Assembly (NCBI GenBank): GCA_036267875.1
Contig: DATAVE010000073.1
Coordinates: 1 to 64,000, forward strand
Reading direction: 5' to 3'
Length of the DNA: 64,000 nucleotides
Origin: DASZTV01 sp036267875
GTDB lineage: Bacteria; Actinomycetota; Actinomycetes; JAFAQI01
Translations under genes and position numbers: made by a program
Shown here: piece after piece, positions 1 to 8,112 of the stretch
Layout of the letters: every line of letters begins with the position of its first letter
How positions within the stretch are numbered: position 1 is the first letter of the stretch
Notes under the pieces: model-generated
Databases searched by the model: none
The model's input: only the letters and a program-made list of their open reading frames with translations
Told to the model about the DNA's origin: nothing

Positions 1-77
1 TTCCGTGGCCTTCGATGTCGGATACGTCGCGGGCGGTACCCTCAGGCAACTTCACGTTCGACCGCGAAGACGACTGA
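1..77 (+). other. possible C-terminal end of an upstream gene
   Basis: From base 3 there is an open frame of 24 codons ending in TGA at 75-77, with strongly G/C-rich third positions and a plausible tail ending FTFDREDD. This may be the end of a plus-strand gene that starts before the window. A second frame stays open to 150, so the assignment is weak. The stretch 78-199 shows no clear gene. Confidence 0.25.
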
Positions 78-199
78 CGGAGGGCTGCAAGGCATTGCCT
101 GGGCGCACTTCGTCGGGCAAGGTCTTGCGAGCGTCGCTCGCCAGGTCTGAGCATTCGGACCACCGCGAACGACAGCCGGGCGTCGGCCTGCCCTCCGTG

Positions 200-1447
200 A
201 TGTCACCGGCTGTGTTCCTTCTTGTGCCCGTGGCGCTGAGCTACGCGGCGTGGCTGCTTCCGGGACACAACACAGTCGCTCGCGGCTTTCCGTCGAGGGC
301 CGCCGTCAACGTCGGCGGCGTGATGCTGGTCGTGATCTGGTACGCGACATGCCTCGGGGTCGTCCTCGTCGGACGCCGGATCGGTCGCATTGCAGCGCAG
401 CGACGGCATCCTGACAAGCCACCGGAGGACGTCCCGTTCGCTGTAGCAGATCGGGTCTACTACCTGCTGACCGTCATCGCCGCGATCGGTGTCCTCTATT
501 CGCTTGAACACACCGGCGGCTTGTCGGGGCTGGTTCGGGTCTTCCAGCAGCACCAGGCGAACTCGATTCGCGCCTCCTTGGCGACGTCATTCGGGATCCA
601 GACGCTTCGCTACGCGAGCCCGATTGCCGCCGCGGTTGCAGTGGACCGGCTGTTGCAGCGTCGGCGGGCTGACTGGTTCTTCCCAATCAACATCGGCCTG
701 CTCGGGCTCTCTGCGGCGTTTGGCACCCGCTTGTCGATTGTTTTGTTCGCGATCGTCTTGCTCTTTCTCCTTAGCAAGTCGCGCCCGGACTGGCGGATTC
801 GGCTGAGGACGGTTGTCGGATTCGGCATCGCGATGTTTGTTGCAATCACCCCCGTGGCCTACTCGCGCAACGCGGACTACTACCGCGCCGAGGCAGGTGT
901 GACCAATCCCTTCGCTGTCTCCGCGGATCAGGTCGTGGCCTACCTCGACACCCCGTCGCAGGTATCGCTCGGCGTCGCGAGCGGCATGGTCGACGGGCGG
1001 GTGGGGAAGCTGGGCTCGCCGAGCGACGCGGTCTCCGCGGTGCGTCCGACCTTCCTGCAGACCAACAAAACCGGCGCGAATGCGCCGACGGACCCCGGTA
1101 CTTACAACTACACGGTCGACGTCCTTCCCAACTACACGACGAACTCCGTCTTCGGCGACACCGCAGCGCGATATGGCTTCGCGGGTCTGCTTGCGGTGCT
1201 CATCGCGTACTTCCTCGCGGCGATGCTGTTCGGTCGCTTGGAGCGCGGGGGCGGGCTTGGCGTTCTCGCCTCGGGCGTCATCTTGTATGTCTTCTCCGAG
1301 GCGTGGCGGCTCTTTGTGCTCAACCAGGGGTTCGTCATCTTCATCCTGCTGCTGCTACTTGCGCTTGCGGCCGTCCCGGAAGTCCGAGTCGCGCGAGATC
1401 GCAGGCCTGATCGCACGCGGCGATGGGTTGGTTCCGCCCGTGCCTAG
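200..1447 (+). CDS. Wzy-like O-antigen/oligosaccharide repeat-unit polymerase
   Basis: An integral membrane protein of about 415 residues with roughly nine or ten hydrophobic segments. The first begins MSPAVFLLVPVALSY, and a long periplasmic-type loop lies at about residues 225-315. This arrangement is typical of O-antigen ligase/polymerase families, which join lipid-linked repeat units on the outer face of the membrane. The frame stays open back to GTG at 5, but the extra 65 residues are arginine-rich and carry no membrane segment, so I place the start at ATG 200 (GTG 197 is equally possible). No good ribosome site is visible. It overlaps the following methyltransferase by 8 nt. The family call rests on topology and context only. 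Confidence 0.6.
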   Translation: MSPAVFLLVPVALSYAAWLLPGHNTVARGFPSRAAVNVGGVMLVVIWYATCLGVVLVGRRIGRIAAQRRHPDKPPEDVPFAVADRVYYLLTVIAAIGVLYSLEHTGGLSGLVRVFQQHQANSIRASLATSFGIQTLRYASPIAAAVAVDRLLQRRRADWFFPINIGLLGLSAAFGTRLSIVLFAIVLLFLLSKSRPDWRIRLRTVVGFGIAMFVAITPVAYSRNADYYRAEAGVTNPFAVSADQVVAYLDTPSQVSLGVASGMVDGRVGKLGSPSDAVSAVRPTFLQTNKTGANAPTDPGTYNYTVDVLPNYTTNSVFGDTAARYGFAGLLAVLIAYFLAAMLFGRLERGGGLGVLASGVILYVFSEAWRLFVLNQGFVIFILLLLLALAAVPEVRVARDRRPDRTRRWVGSARA

Positions 1448-2228
1448 TTACGCGTCGCTGGATGCGACTGCGCGGGAGCTGCAGCAATCCGCGTCGGACT
1501 TCGACAGCGACATCGTCAGCTGGGAGAGCCTGGCGTCGGCGCGGCAGTACCGCCGGCTCGTTGACGCAATCGCCGATCTGCCCCTCGATGCGCGCGTTCT
1601 CGACTGGGGCAGCGGTCGCGGCGGGTTCTCATACTGGCTGCTGCGCCGCGGCCAACAGCGCGTAGATGCGCTGGACCTGGAAGCACCGGCCTTCTCGCCC
1701 GCTCTCGAGCGGATAGCCGAAGGACGTTTTCACCACACGGTTCCCGATGACCACGTACGACTCCCGTATCCGGATGAGACCTTCGATGCCGTGGTGTCGG
1801 TGGGCGTCTTCGAGCATGTCGGCGAGTTCGGCGGCGATGAAACGGCGACGCTCGGCGAGCTTCGCCGCGTGCTGAAGCCGGGCGGTTGCTTCGTCTGTGT
1901 TCACCTGCCGAACGAGCACTCGTGGATTGAGGCACTGAGCCGCCGAATCCCAGGCAAGTACCACCACCAGCGGTGCTTTGCCGCAGGAGAGATGGAGCAG
2001 CTACTCACCACTGCCGGCTTCAAGGTTGAGCTGACTGACAGCTACGGCGTCTTGCCGCGCAACTCACTTAGGGCAAGGTGGATGAACACCGAACGAGGCG
2101 CGGCCTTCGTTGATGGTGTTGACGATCTGCTGTTGACCGCACTCCGTCGGTGGGCACAGAATCGCGTGCTTATGGCGAGGAAACCAACGAACGGACCGGC
2201 CACGACGGTCAGTGGCCGTCAGTCTTAG
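1440..2228 (+). CDS. class I SAM-dependent methyltransferase
   Basis: A protein of 262 residues with a Rossmann methyltransferase core: motif I VLDWGSGRGGFSYWL at about residues 42-56, an acidic loop LDLEAPAF, the post-I stretch FDAVVSVGVFEHVGEFG and LKPGGCFVCVHLPNEHSW. This is the pattern of type-11 methyltransferases, which methylate small molecules or glycans. The GTG start at 1440 lies 8 nt inside the preceding polymerase, so the two are probably translated together. Its 3' end overlaps that of the convergent flippase by 4 nt. The substrate is unknown; a sugar of the surface polysaccharide is likely from context. Confidence 0.8.
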   Translation: MPSYASLDATARELQQSASDFDSDIVSWESLASARQYRRLVDAIADLPLDARVLDWGSGRGGFSYWLLRRGQQRVDALDLEAPAFSPALERIAEGRFHHTVPDDHVRLPYPDETFDAVVSVGVFEHVGEFGGDETATLGELRRVLKPGGCFVCVHLPNEHSWIEALSRRIPGKYHHQRCFAAGEMEQLLTTAGFKVELTDSYGVLPRNSLRARWMNTERGAAFVDGVDDLLLTALRRWAQNRVLMARKPTNGPATTVSGRQS

Positions 2229-3529
2229 GCGCGCCGAGGAAGGCGATCGCCCGTCGTACTCGCGACTGTCGGCTCGTTGTCTGTCGCCTTTCGTGCTGCG
2301 AACTGGCTGAGAACGAACAGAGAAGCGTCGCGGCCAGCTGCTGCGATCGCCGCGCCGGGCGCTGCGAAGTGCGGCACGAGAGTCACGAACAGCACGATTG
2401 CCAAAGCACCACTCGAGAGGCGAATCACAGACGCGAGCCGGTACCTCTGGAGTGCCAGGAGCGCGGTCATGTTCACGCCGGCTGAGGCGACCAGAGAACT
2501 AGCGGCGGCACAGATCGTGATGGTGAGAACCGCACCGCGTCCGGACAACTGATGGTCGGAGGTGGCGACCGCTAGGTATCCGGCATACAGGAGGAGAACA
2601 AGCGCCGTGGAGGCGACGCTCAGTCCGAGCGTGGCTCGGTGCGCTCGTCGCATCAGCGGCCGGATGGGTGCGCGCTCTGCGCGCGCGCGCGATGCACGAA
2701 CCAGCAATGGCGAAGATGGCACGAGCGCGAGACTTTCGATTGCGTTCTCGATCTGGCTCGCCACGCTGTAGATGCCGAGTGCGAGTGGATCGGCCAGGGC
2801 GCCGACGACGAGCACATCGCCCCGGTTCGCGAACATGTTCGCGACGCTTCCCACGCCAAGCCAGAGGTACGACAGTCCGATTCGCCCGCCTGGGTCGTAA
2901 TCCGGCAACGCGGCCATGACTCGTCGGGCCGCGATGAACAGCGCACTCGCGGCCACGATCTCAGTCGCCGCAAGCGTGATGGCGACAGCTGCCACACTCG
3001 TCGTGACCGCCGCTACCGCAATCGCGAGGGGGCCGGACGCTGCGCGGAACACCCCCAAGATCGCGCTTCCGGTGCGGAACCGGTCGAGGCTGTAAAGGAG
3101 TTGCAACAGCACGACGGAGGCCTCGAACGCTCCTCCCAGCACGGCGATGGCAGCGAGGGTCCACGGCGTGGACCACGGGTGATCTATGCCGACCGTGAAT
3201 CGAAAGCTCACGTAGCTGAGCGCAGCTCCGACAGCGATTAACGCGCCGAGGCGCCGGATCACCCGCTGCGCGGCCGGCCGCGTCGGGTTCGATGCGACGA
3301 ATCGGCCGCACTCATACGAATACCCGAAGTCGGCGAGACCGGCGCCAAGGGTCGCTGCTGCGACGACCGTGGTGACCTCACCAATGCCGATGACGCCATG
3401 GATCACGAGTCCGGCGACGATGACCGCGATAGTCTGCGACTTGTTCAAGAGGTTGAACGTCAGCGACCAAGCACTGTCGCTGAACATCGAGCTCTGGTTC
3501 GAGGCCAACGCCTTAGCGGGGGTCGTCAT
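2225..3529 (-). CDS. Wzx-like polysaccharide flippase (MATE/MVF superfamily)
   Basis: A 434-residue membrane protein with about twelve hydrophobic segments, starting with a short cytoplasmic tail and then WSLTFNLLNKSQTIAVIVAG. The segment pattern, with charged short loops and a GDVLVVGALADPLALGIYSVA stretch near the middle, fits oligosaccharide flippases that move lipid-linked repeat units across the membrane. It is the last gene of a minus-strand block (sulfotransferase, two glycosyltransferases, flippase). Its start overlaps the stop of the upstream glycosyltransferase by one base, which suggests coupling. Together with the polymerase at 200-1447 it gives the locus a Wzx/Wzy-type route. Confidence 0.8.
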   Translation of the reverse strand: MTTPAKALASNQSSMFSDSAWSLTFNLLNKSQTIAVIVAGLVIHGVIGIGEVTTVVAAATLGAGLADFGYSYECGRFVASNPTRPAAQRVIRRLGALIAVGAALSYVSFRFTVGIDHPWSTPWTLAAIAVLGGAFEASVVLLQLLYSLDRFRTGSAILGVFRAASGPLAIAVAAVTTSVAAVAITLAATEIVAASALFIAARRVMAALPDYDPGGRIGLSYLWLGVGSVANMFANRGDVLVVGALADPLALGIYSVASQIENAIESLALVPSSPLLVRASRARAERAPIRPLMRRAHRATLGLSVASTALVLLLYAGYLAVATSDHQLSGRGAVLTITICAAASSLVASAGVNMTALLALQRYRLASVIRLSSGALAIVLFVTLVPHFAAPGAAIAAAGRDASLFVLSQFAARKATDNEPTVASTTGDRLPRRA

Positions 3530-4593
3530 CAGCTCGTTTTGGGTCGATCCCGCGGGCCGAAGCCCCTGATGACCGATGCGATCCCGATGCGTTCCTGAAT
3601 CACCCGCCGCTGGTCATCGGGCGATACATGCGTTGCTCGGGTCGATGTCGACTGCGCGGACATCGCATCGAACAGACCATCGACATCGCCGGCGGCAAAG
3701 TAGGTCACGTCGCGACCAAGCCCGGTCTCGAGGTGTGCCGCGATGAGACTTGCGATGACCGGGGTTCCGGTCGCGGCGGACTCCACGATGCTGTAGCCGT
3801 ATCCCTCCTCGTATGAAGGCGCGACACACGCGATCGCATAGCGCAGGAGAGCATCGCGCTCTTCATCGGGCGCGGCTCGATGCACGCACAAGCTCGATCT
3901 GAGGTCATCCGGGTACGCCGCCGCGAGCACGCGGATGATGTCATCCGAGTCCGTCGTGACGATATGGAGCGGCAGGCCGGTCGTGCTGGCGAGCTGTGCG
4001 TGTGCAGCGACGAGCGTCGCGACGCCTTTGTGCTTCCGGAGGTTCCCGACGTAAACGAAGCCCCCGCCGCCACATGCGGGCGGTCCGTGCCCCACCGCGC
4101 TCTGTCTTCCGGAAGCCGGGAGGGTCGGTTGGCAGACCCGCACCCTGTGCGGGTCGAAGCCTTCAGATAGCAATCTGCTCCGTGTCGCATGCGAGATGGT
4201 CACGACGCTGATGTTTGCGCGTTTGAACAGTCGTAGGAGGGCTCGCTGGGCTAGTCGCTTCGGAGCCGAAGACCAGGCCCCGAGGTGGATCAAGTCCAGA
4301 ACGGTCACGATCGTCGAGCCGGAGAGCGGCGGCGGCCGGAGTTGATGCGGGACGAGGCGGGTCGTCCCTGCCGGAACGCGGAGCTGGTCCAGCAGGCGCC
4401 GTTTCCGCTGCGGGATGCCGGCCAGACGAGGGTCGTCGACTTGGCCAAGCCGCGTCAGAAGGGTGAGCTCCACGTCCGGGCTCGTCGTCAGCTCCTCGGC
4501 AAGCGCGGCCGTGTACGTGCCGATGCCCGACTTGATCGGAACCGGATACGACACGTCGAGCTCGACGCGGATCGGTTGCGAAGGATCAGGCAC
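3529..4593 (-). CDS. GT4-type glycosyltransferase
   Basis: A 354-residue cytoplasmic enzyme of the GT-B fold. The N-terminal half has the acceptor loop PIKSGIGTYTAALAEEL. The C-terminal half has the sugar-nucleotide site GGGFVYVGNLRKHKGVATLV (about 190-209) and the E-x7-E element in PSYEEGYGYSIVESAATG. It probably adds one sugar to the lipid-linked repeat unit; the donor cannot be read from sequence. The GTG start at 4593 lies 8 nt inside the upstream glycosyltransferase gene, and its end touches the flippase start, so this is the middle of a coupled block. Confidence 0.85.
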   Translation of the reverse strand: MPDPSQPIRVELDVSYPVPIKSGIGTYTAALAEELTTSPDVELTLLTRLGQVDDPRLAGIPQRKRRLLDQLRVPAGTTRLVPHQLRPPPLSGSTIVTVLDLIHLGAWSSAPKRLAQRALLRLFKRANISVVTISHATRSRLLSEGFDPHRVRVCQPTLPASGRQSAVGHGPPACGGGGFVYVGNLRKHKGVATLVAAHAQLASTTGLPLHIVTTDSDDIIRVLAAAYPDDLRSSLCVHRAAPDEERDALLRYAIACVAPSYEEGYGYSIVESAATGTPVIASLIAAHLETGLGRDVTYFAAGDVDGLFDAMSAQSTSTRATHVSPDDQRRVIQERIGIASVIRGFGPRDRPKTS

Positions 4594-5755
4594 AGACGGC
4601 GTCGCGCGATGGCTTCAGCAGTTCAGACGACACCCATGCAACGACTGCGTCCTGGGTCGCTGTGAACCCGAAGCGGGTGGCGTGTTCGCGGCAGGCGGCG
4701 GGATCGATCGCATCGGCTTCATGGATGGCGGCTGCGAGCCTGTCGGGGTCGAGGCCGTCGACGAGGACGCCGGTGCGTCCATTCACGACCGTGTCGATCA
4801 CGCCACCGGCTGCGGGTGCGACGACGGGAGTACCAGCAGCTTGGGCTTCCACCGGGATGAGGCCGAAGTCCTCGATCGTCGGGAAGACTAGGCACCGCGC
4901 GTTCTGGTAGAGGCTGCGGAGCTCCTCATCTGAGGGGGACTCGATGAGCTCGACCGGCACCGATGCCTCCCGGGCAGCCGCGAGCAGCCGCTCCCGGTCC
5001 GGCCCGCGTCCGGCGAGCTTGACCGGAAGTCCGGCACGCTCCGCAGCGCGGATCACGAGGTCGAGATTCTTGTAGCCGATCCAGCGCCCTACGCCGAGCA
5101 CGTAGTCGCGGGTCGGGACTTTTGGTGCCCCTTCTGCGAAGTACTCGACGCGGACCGGCGGATGGATCACCCTTGCTGTTCGACCCCAGAAGCTTTGGAT
5201 TCTGGCGGCGACCGCGGTGCTGTTGGCGGCGTAGGAATCGACCTTGCGCGAGAAGCGCCGATCGACGCGGCGGAGAGCGTCGCGTGCGGGCTTCAGCATT
5301 CGGCTTCCGCCTCGGCCATCGATCTCAGGCGTCCACACATAACGCGCGGGTGAGTGGACGTAGCAGAGATGGCGTCCGGATCTCCCGGCGAGTCGGTTGG
5401 CGTGCGCGAACGCGTGGTGTGACGAAATGACGAGGTCATATTCCGGAGCCCGTAGTGCTCGCCACGCCAGCGGCATCAGAGGGAGCGTCGCGGCGCGGCG
5501 ATTTCTGAACATCGACGTGTCGAGAAAGGTTGTCCGAATGTCGCGCGAGCCGACGTCGAGCGAGATCGATGGCCGGCGCGACAACGCGTACAGATCCGCG
5601 TTCGGAAAGATCCTCGCGAACGCCTCGAAGACCTGCTCGCTGCCCGCGTAGGCGTCGACCCACTCATGCGCGATGGCGATCTTGCGGGTACCGACGACGT
5701 CCTCGACGCTCGGCGGGCCTGTTCTGTCACGGCGCTGCAAGGAGGCGCCTTCCAC
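4586..5755 (-). CDS. GT4-type glycosyltransferase
   Basis: A GT-B glycosyltransferase of up to 389 residues. The conserved part begins at about residue 25 (KIAIAHEWVDAYAGSEQVFE). Family signatures are YVLGVGRWIGYKNLDLVI for donor binding and PTIEDFGLIPVEAQAAGTPV for the E-x7-E motif. HEW and GSEQ near the N-terminus resemble mannosyltransferases of the WbaZ type, but the substrate remains open. GTG 5755 follows a TAGGAT hexamer by 7 nt, which fits a leaderless transcript. The first 12 or so codons lie inside a 47-bp repeat found again at 7015-7062, so this N-terminal extension may be a promoter-linked addition. Confidence 0.85.
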   Translation of the reverse strand: MEGASLQRRDRTGPPSVEDVVGTRKIAIAHEWVDAYAGSEQVFEAFARIFPNADLYALSRRPSISLDVGSRDIRTTFLDTSMFRNRRAATLPLMPLAWRALRAPEYDLVISSHHAFAHANRLAGRSGRHLCYVHSPARYVWTPEIDGRGGSRMLKPARDALRRVDRRFSRKVDSYAANSTAVAARIQSFWGRTARVIHPPVRVEYFAEGAPKVPTRDYVLGVGRWIGYKNLDLVIRAAERAGLPVKLAGRGPDRERLLAAAREASVPVELIESPSDEELRSLYQNARCLVFPTIEDFGLIPVEAQAAGTPVVAPAAGGVIDTVVNGRTGVLVDGLDPDRLAAAIHEADAIDPAACREHATRFGFTATQDAVVAWVSSELLKPSRDAVCA

Positions 5756-5767
5756 GATTCGTATCCT
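5721..5767. repeat. 47-bp imperfect direct repeat, copy A
   Basis: This copy matches 7015-7062 at about 40 of 47 positions, including the shared blocks ACGGCGCTG and GAGGCGC and a TATCCT box near the right end. Read on the minus strand it carries a promoter-like hexamer and the first codons of the glycosyltransferase gene. The two copies flank the sulfotransferase gene. Confidence 0.8.
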
Positions 5768-5768
5768 A
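5763..5768 (-). promoter_or_regulatory. -10 hexamer TAGGAT, leaderless promoter of glycosyltransferase
   Basis: TAGGAT fits the sigma-70/SigA-type TAnnnT pattern and ends 7 nt before GTG 5755, so transcription would begin at or next to the start codon. No clear -35 element is seen. Confidence 0.5.
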
Positions 5769-6824
5769 GCGAGGGTCGTACGGCGTGAGCTCGCCGCCGT
5801 TCTCGCGCGCGGAGCGGCTCGGCCGCTTCAGGTAGCCGTACTGAAGCAGGAGAGGCAAGGTGAGTGCGGTCACGGTGGCCCGTGCGCCCCGCGACATTTC
5901 TGTCTCCCACTCGCGATCAGCGACGACCACCGCGGGATGCGTTCCGAAACGCATCGGATTCCCGCTCATCGAGTGATCTTGATGCGTAACGTCATCGGGA
6001 CGCCGTTGGTCTACGTCCAACCACCTGGCTATTTTGCTTATTTCGCTGGGGACGTCCTTGACGAGATCCTCGTAGCGAAGGCGCATGGACGGCATGCCCG
6101 ATTTGGCAAGTGCGTCGCCCGCGATGCTCTGCACCACGTAGCGGCCGGCCGCCTCGGCGGGCCCGTACCGGGGCACCAACTCGAGCGTCGCTGTCTCTGG
6201 GCGCACCCGCGTCCTCGCCCACGAGAATGCCACCGCGCGGCTGTCGCGCATGAGTCGCAGCACCCGCACGTCAAGATCGGTCGTTGTGCACAGGACCGAT
6301 CCGTAGCGGGCATCCTTCGACGTATCGACGACGATGTCGCGTCCGGAGGCCACCGACACTGCTCGATAGAGACGGCGGAGGAGATCGTGGTAGCGATCGA
6401 GCTCTGTACTCGCGTCGCCAAGGCCGCGCCGCTGCAGGACGGGACGCATCGTACGGATGCGCTGCACGCGGCGAACCACGTCAATCGCCCACTCGGCGTC
6501 CTGCGCTTGCCAACCCCCGAGCGCTTCGCCGACGGACGTCCAGAACGTGCATTCGCGAAAGTGCGCGCCGCAAGTGCACAACTCGTTGCCGAGAACGCCG
6601 CGCTCCCATATGAACCGAAGCTCGCCGACGTCGAATGCACCGAGTTGGTTTGCAAGCAACTGCCCGAGGAGTGTGCTGCCGCTGCGTCCCATTCCGGCGA
6701 TGTAGACGATGCGAAGGTCCGACTTCTCGATCGCGGTCGAGATCTCGACCCGCCGAACTCGCGGGTTCACCTGATCGGTGCCTCCTCCCAAACGCGTACG
6801 GCGCTGTCGTAGCGGTCGACTCAC
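5766..6824 (-). CDS. sulfotransferase family protein
   Basis: A 352-residue protein with the two PAPS-binding elements of sulfotransferases: the 5'-phosphosulfate loop AGMGRSGSTLLGQLL at about residues 43-57 and the 3'-phosphate element LRLMRDSRAVAFSWAR at about 190-205. It should move sulfate from PAPS to a hydroxyl group, here probably of a glycan or glycolipid made by the locus. A start at GTG 6824 adds about 35 polar residues before the fold. The gene is flanked by two copies of a 47-bp repeat and ends 10 bases before the next gene of the block, which has its own promoter, so it may be a separately acquired cassette. Confidence 0.85.
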   Translation of the reverse strand: MSRPLRQRRTRLGGGTDQVNPRVRRVEISTAIEKSDLRIVYIAGMGRSGSTLLGQLLANQLGAFDVGELRFIWERGVLGNELCTCGAHFRECTFWTSVGEALGGWQAQDAEWAIDVVRRVQRIRTMRPVLQRRGLGDASTELDRYHDLLRRLYRAVSVASGRDIVVDTSKDARYGSVLCTTTDLDVRVLRLMRDSRAVAFSWARTRVRPETATLELVPRYGPAEAAGRYVVQSIAGDALAKSGMPSMRLRYEDLVKDVPSEISKIARWLDVDQRRPDDVTHQDHSMSGNPMRFGTHPAVVVADREWETEMSRGARATVTALTLPLLLQYGYLKRPSRSARENGGELTPYDPR

Positions 6825-6918
6825 GCAGCGGGGTCGACTACGCCGGCGCAGCGCCTTGCGACGCAGGTGTGCCGCACAGCGAAGGGTGCGTAGTCAGCGT
6901 TTCCATCATGTTTTCCCA

Positions 6919-6924
6919 CTGTAA
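6919..6924 (-). promoter_or_regulatory. candidate -10 hexamer for sulfotransferase gene
   Basis: The 298-bp gap between the divergent sulfotransferase and epimerase genes has an A/T-rich core at about 6898-6940. On the minus strand it contains TACAGT, which would give a leader of about 90 nt. No matching -35 box is seen. Apart from this and the repeat copy at 7015-7062 the gap holds no gene I can support. Confidence 0.3.
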
Positions 6925-7014
6925 ATGTTTATGAGCCTTCTACCGCTGTGGACCCCGCCGATCCGCTTCAGAGAGGTTGCGGCAACTACGGCACCCCCGA
7001 CCGTCGACTCTCTC

Positions 7015-7062
7015 GTTCTGTGACGGCGCTGTAACGAGGCGCGTTCCACGGTTGCATATCCT
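7015..7062. repeat. 47/48-bp imperfect direct repeat, copy B
   Basis: This is the partner of 5721-5767. On the minus strand it reads a promoter-like box followed 8 nt later by GTG at 7049 and codons for VERASLQRR, matching VEGASLQRR at the start of the glycosyltransferase at 5755. The frame continues for only about 47 codons, so this looks like a relic of a glycosyltransferase 5' end. On the plus strand the TATCCT at 7057-7062 could serve as a -10 box for the epimerase gene. Confidence 0.7.
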
Positions 7063-7122
7063 GAATGTCGAGCCTGGACACGAGCGGGGCGCAGCGGTCT
7101 CAGCCATCAGTGAGGAGGGGTC

Positions 7123-8112
7123 TTGACGCTCGGCAGCGGCGAGATTTCATCGCGCCGGGCTGTCCTGTTCGGTGGGTCGGGCTTCATTGGCAGACACCTC
7201 ACGATCGCCCTCGCCGAACAGGGCTATGAGGTTGTCATCGCCGATATCCGTACTCCGGGCTTTCCGTTGCCCAGCAACGTGACCTTCCAGCGTTGCGATG
7301 TGCGGGAGCGGATCACCGTGTCCAGCGCAGGGACGGTCGACCTGGTCGTCAACCTCGCGGCGATCCACCGAACGCCGGGACACAAGGACCACGAGTACTT
7401 CGACACGAACGTCCCGGGTGCAGTGAACGTCAGCGATTGGTGCCGCGAGAAGGACGCGCGCACCGTCGTGTTCCTGAGCTCGATCTCGGTCTACGGCCCG
7501 GATGAGGAGCACAAGACCGAGTCGACAGTGCCGACGCCGACGACGGCGTATGGCAGCTCGAAGCTCCAGGCCGAGGAGGCACATCGTGCCTGGCTGGCCT
7601 CGGTCGCAGACGGACAGCTGCTCGTCGTTCGGCCGGCGGCGATTTTCGGCGTTGGTGAGGGTGGCAACTTCACCCGGCTTGCTGCGGCGATGCAGCGACG
7701 CCGGTTCGCCTATCCAGGGCGTGAGAACGCCGTGAAGTCGTGTGGCTACGTCGGTGATCTGGTCGACGCAATCGTCTTTGCACTCGGCCTCGGCGAGCGC
7801 GAGCTGACCATGAACTTCTGCTACCCGCAGCGAGTGACGCTCGGTGACGTGTGCCGTGCCTACGCAGATACGGCCGGCTATCCGCTGCCGCATCGCATTC
7901 CCAAGGCAGTTGTGCGTACCGCGATCGGCACCGAGCGAACCCTCAACCGCCTCGGGGTCGAGATCCGCGTCATCGAGCGGGCGATGAAGCTCGTCCAGTC
8001 GACGGACATCGGCCCCGACGTCTTGGTCGCGCATGGGTTTGTGTGGAACACCGACCTGCTGAGTGGCATTCAGAGCTGGTGCACGGAATCGGCGACGGGA
8101 CGGTTCGAGTAG
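7123..8112 (+). CDS. NAD-dependent epimerase/dehydratase (extended SDR)
   Basis: A 329-residue nucleotide-sugar enzyme of the extended SDR family. The Rossmann motif VLFGGSGFIGRHL is at about residues 10-22 and the catalytic set SSISVYG plus YGSSK (Tyr and Lys of YxxxK) at about 123-150. It is related to UDP-glucose 4-epimerases and similar sugar-nucleotide enzymes, but the exact reaction cannot be assigned. TTG 7123 is chosen because a strong ribosome site GAGGAGGG ends just before it at 7119. It opens a plus-strand block, and its stop overlaps the next start by one base (TAGTG). Confidence 0.85.
   Translation: MTLGSGEISSRRAVLFGGSGFIGRHLTIALAEQGYEVVIADIRTPGFPLPSNVTFQRCDVRERITVSSAGTVDLVVNLAAIHRTPGHKDHEYFDTNVPGAVNVSDWCREKDARTVVFLSSISVYGPDEEHKTESTVPTPTTAYGSSKLQAEEAHRAWLASVADGQLLVVRPAAIFGVGEGGNFTRLAAAMQRRRFAYPGRENAVKSCGYVGDLVDAIVFALGLGERELTMNFCYPQRVTLGDVCRAYADTAGYPLPHRIPKAVVRTAIGTERTLNRLGVEIRVIERAMKLVQSTDIGPDVLVAHGFVWNTDLLSGIQSWCTESATGRFE

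Noticed and set aside
5..199. N-terminal extension of the polymerase frame back to GTG 5
   Set aside because: It is arginine-rich, shows no membrane segment and looks like read-through; the membrane protein starts naturally near 200.
2681..2690. GC dinucleotide run
   Set aside because: Short and inside the flippase gene; no sign of a functional repeat.
6797..6820. third copy of the 47-bp repeat at the sulfotransferase start
   Set aside because: It shares only about 11 consecutive bases (ACGGCGCTGT) and CAGCGCCGT on the other strand; could be chance.
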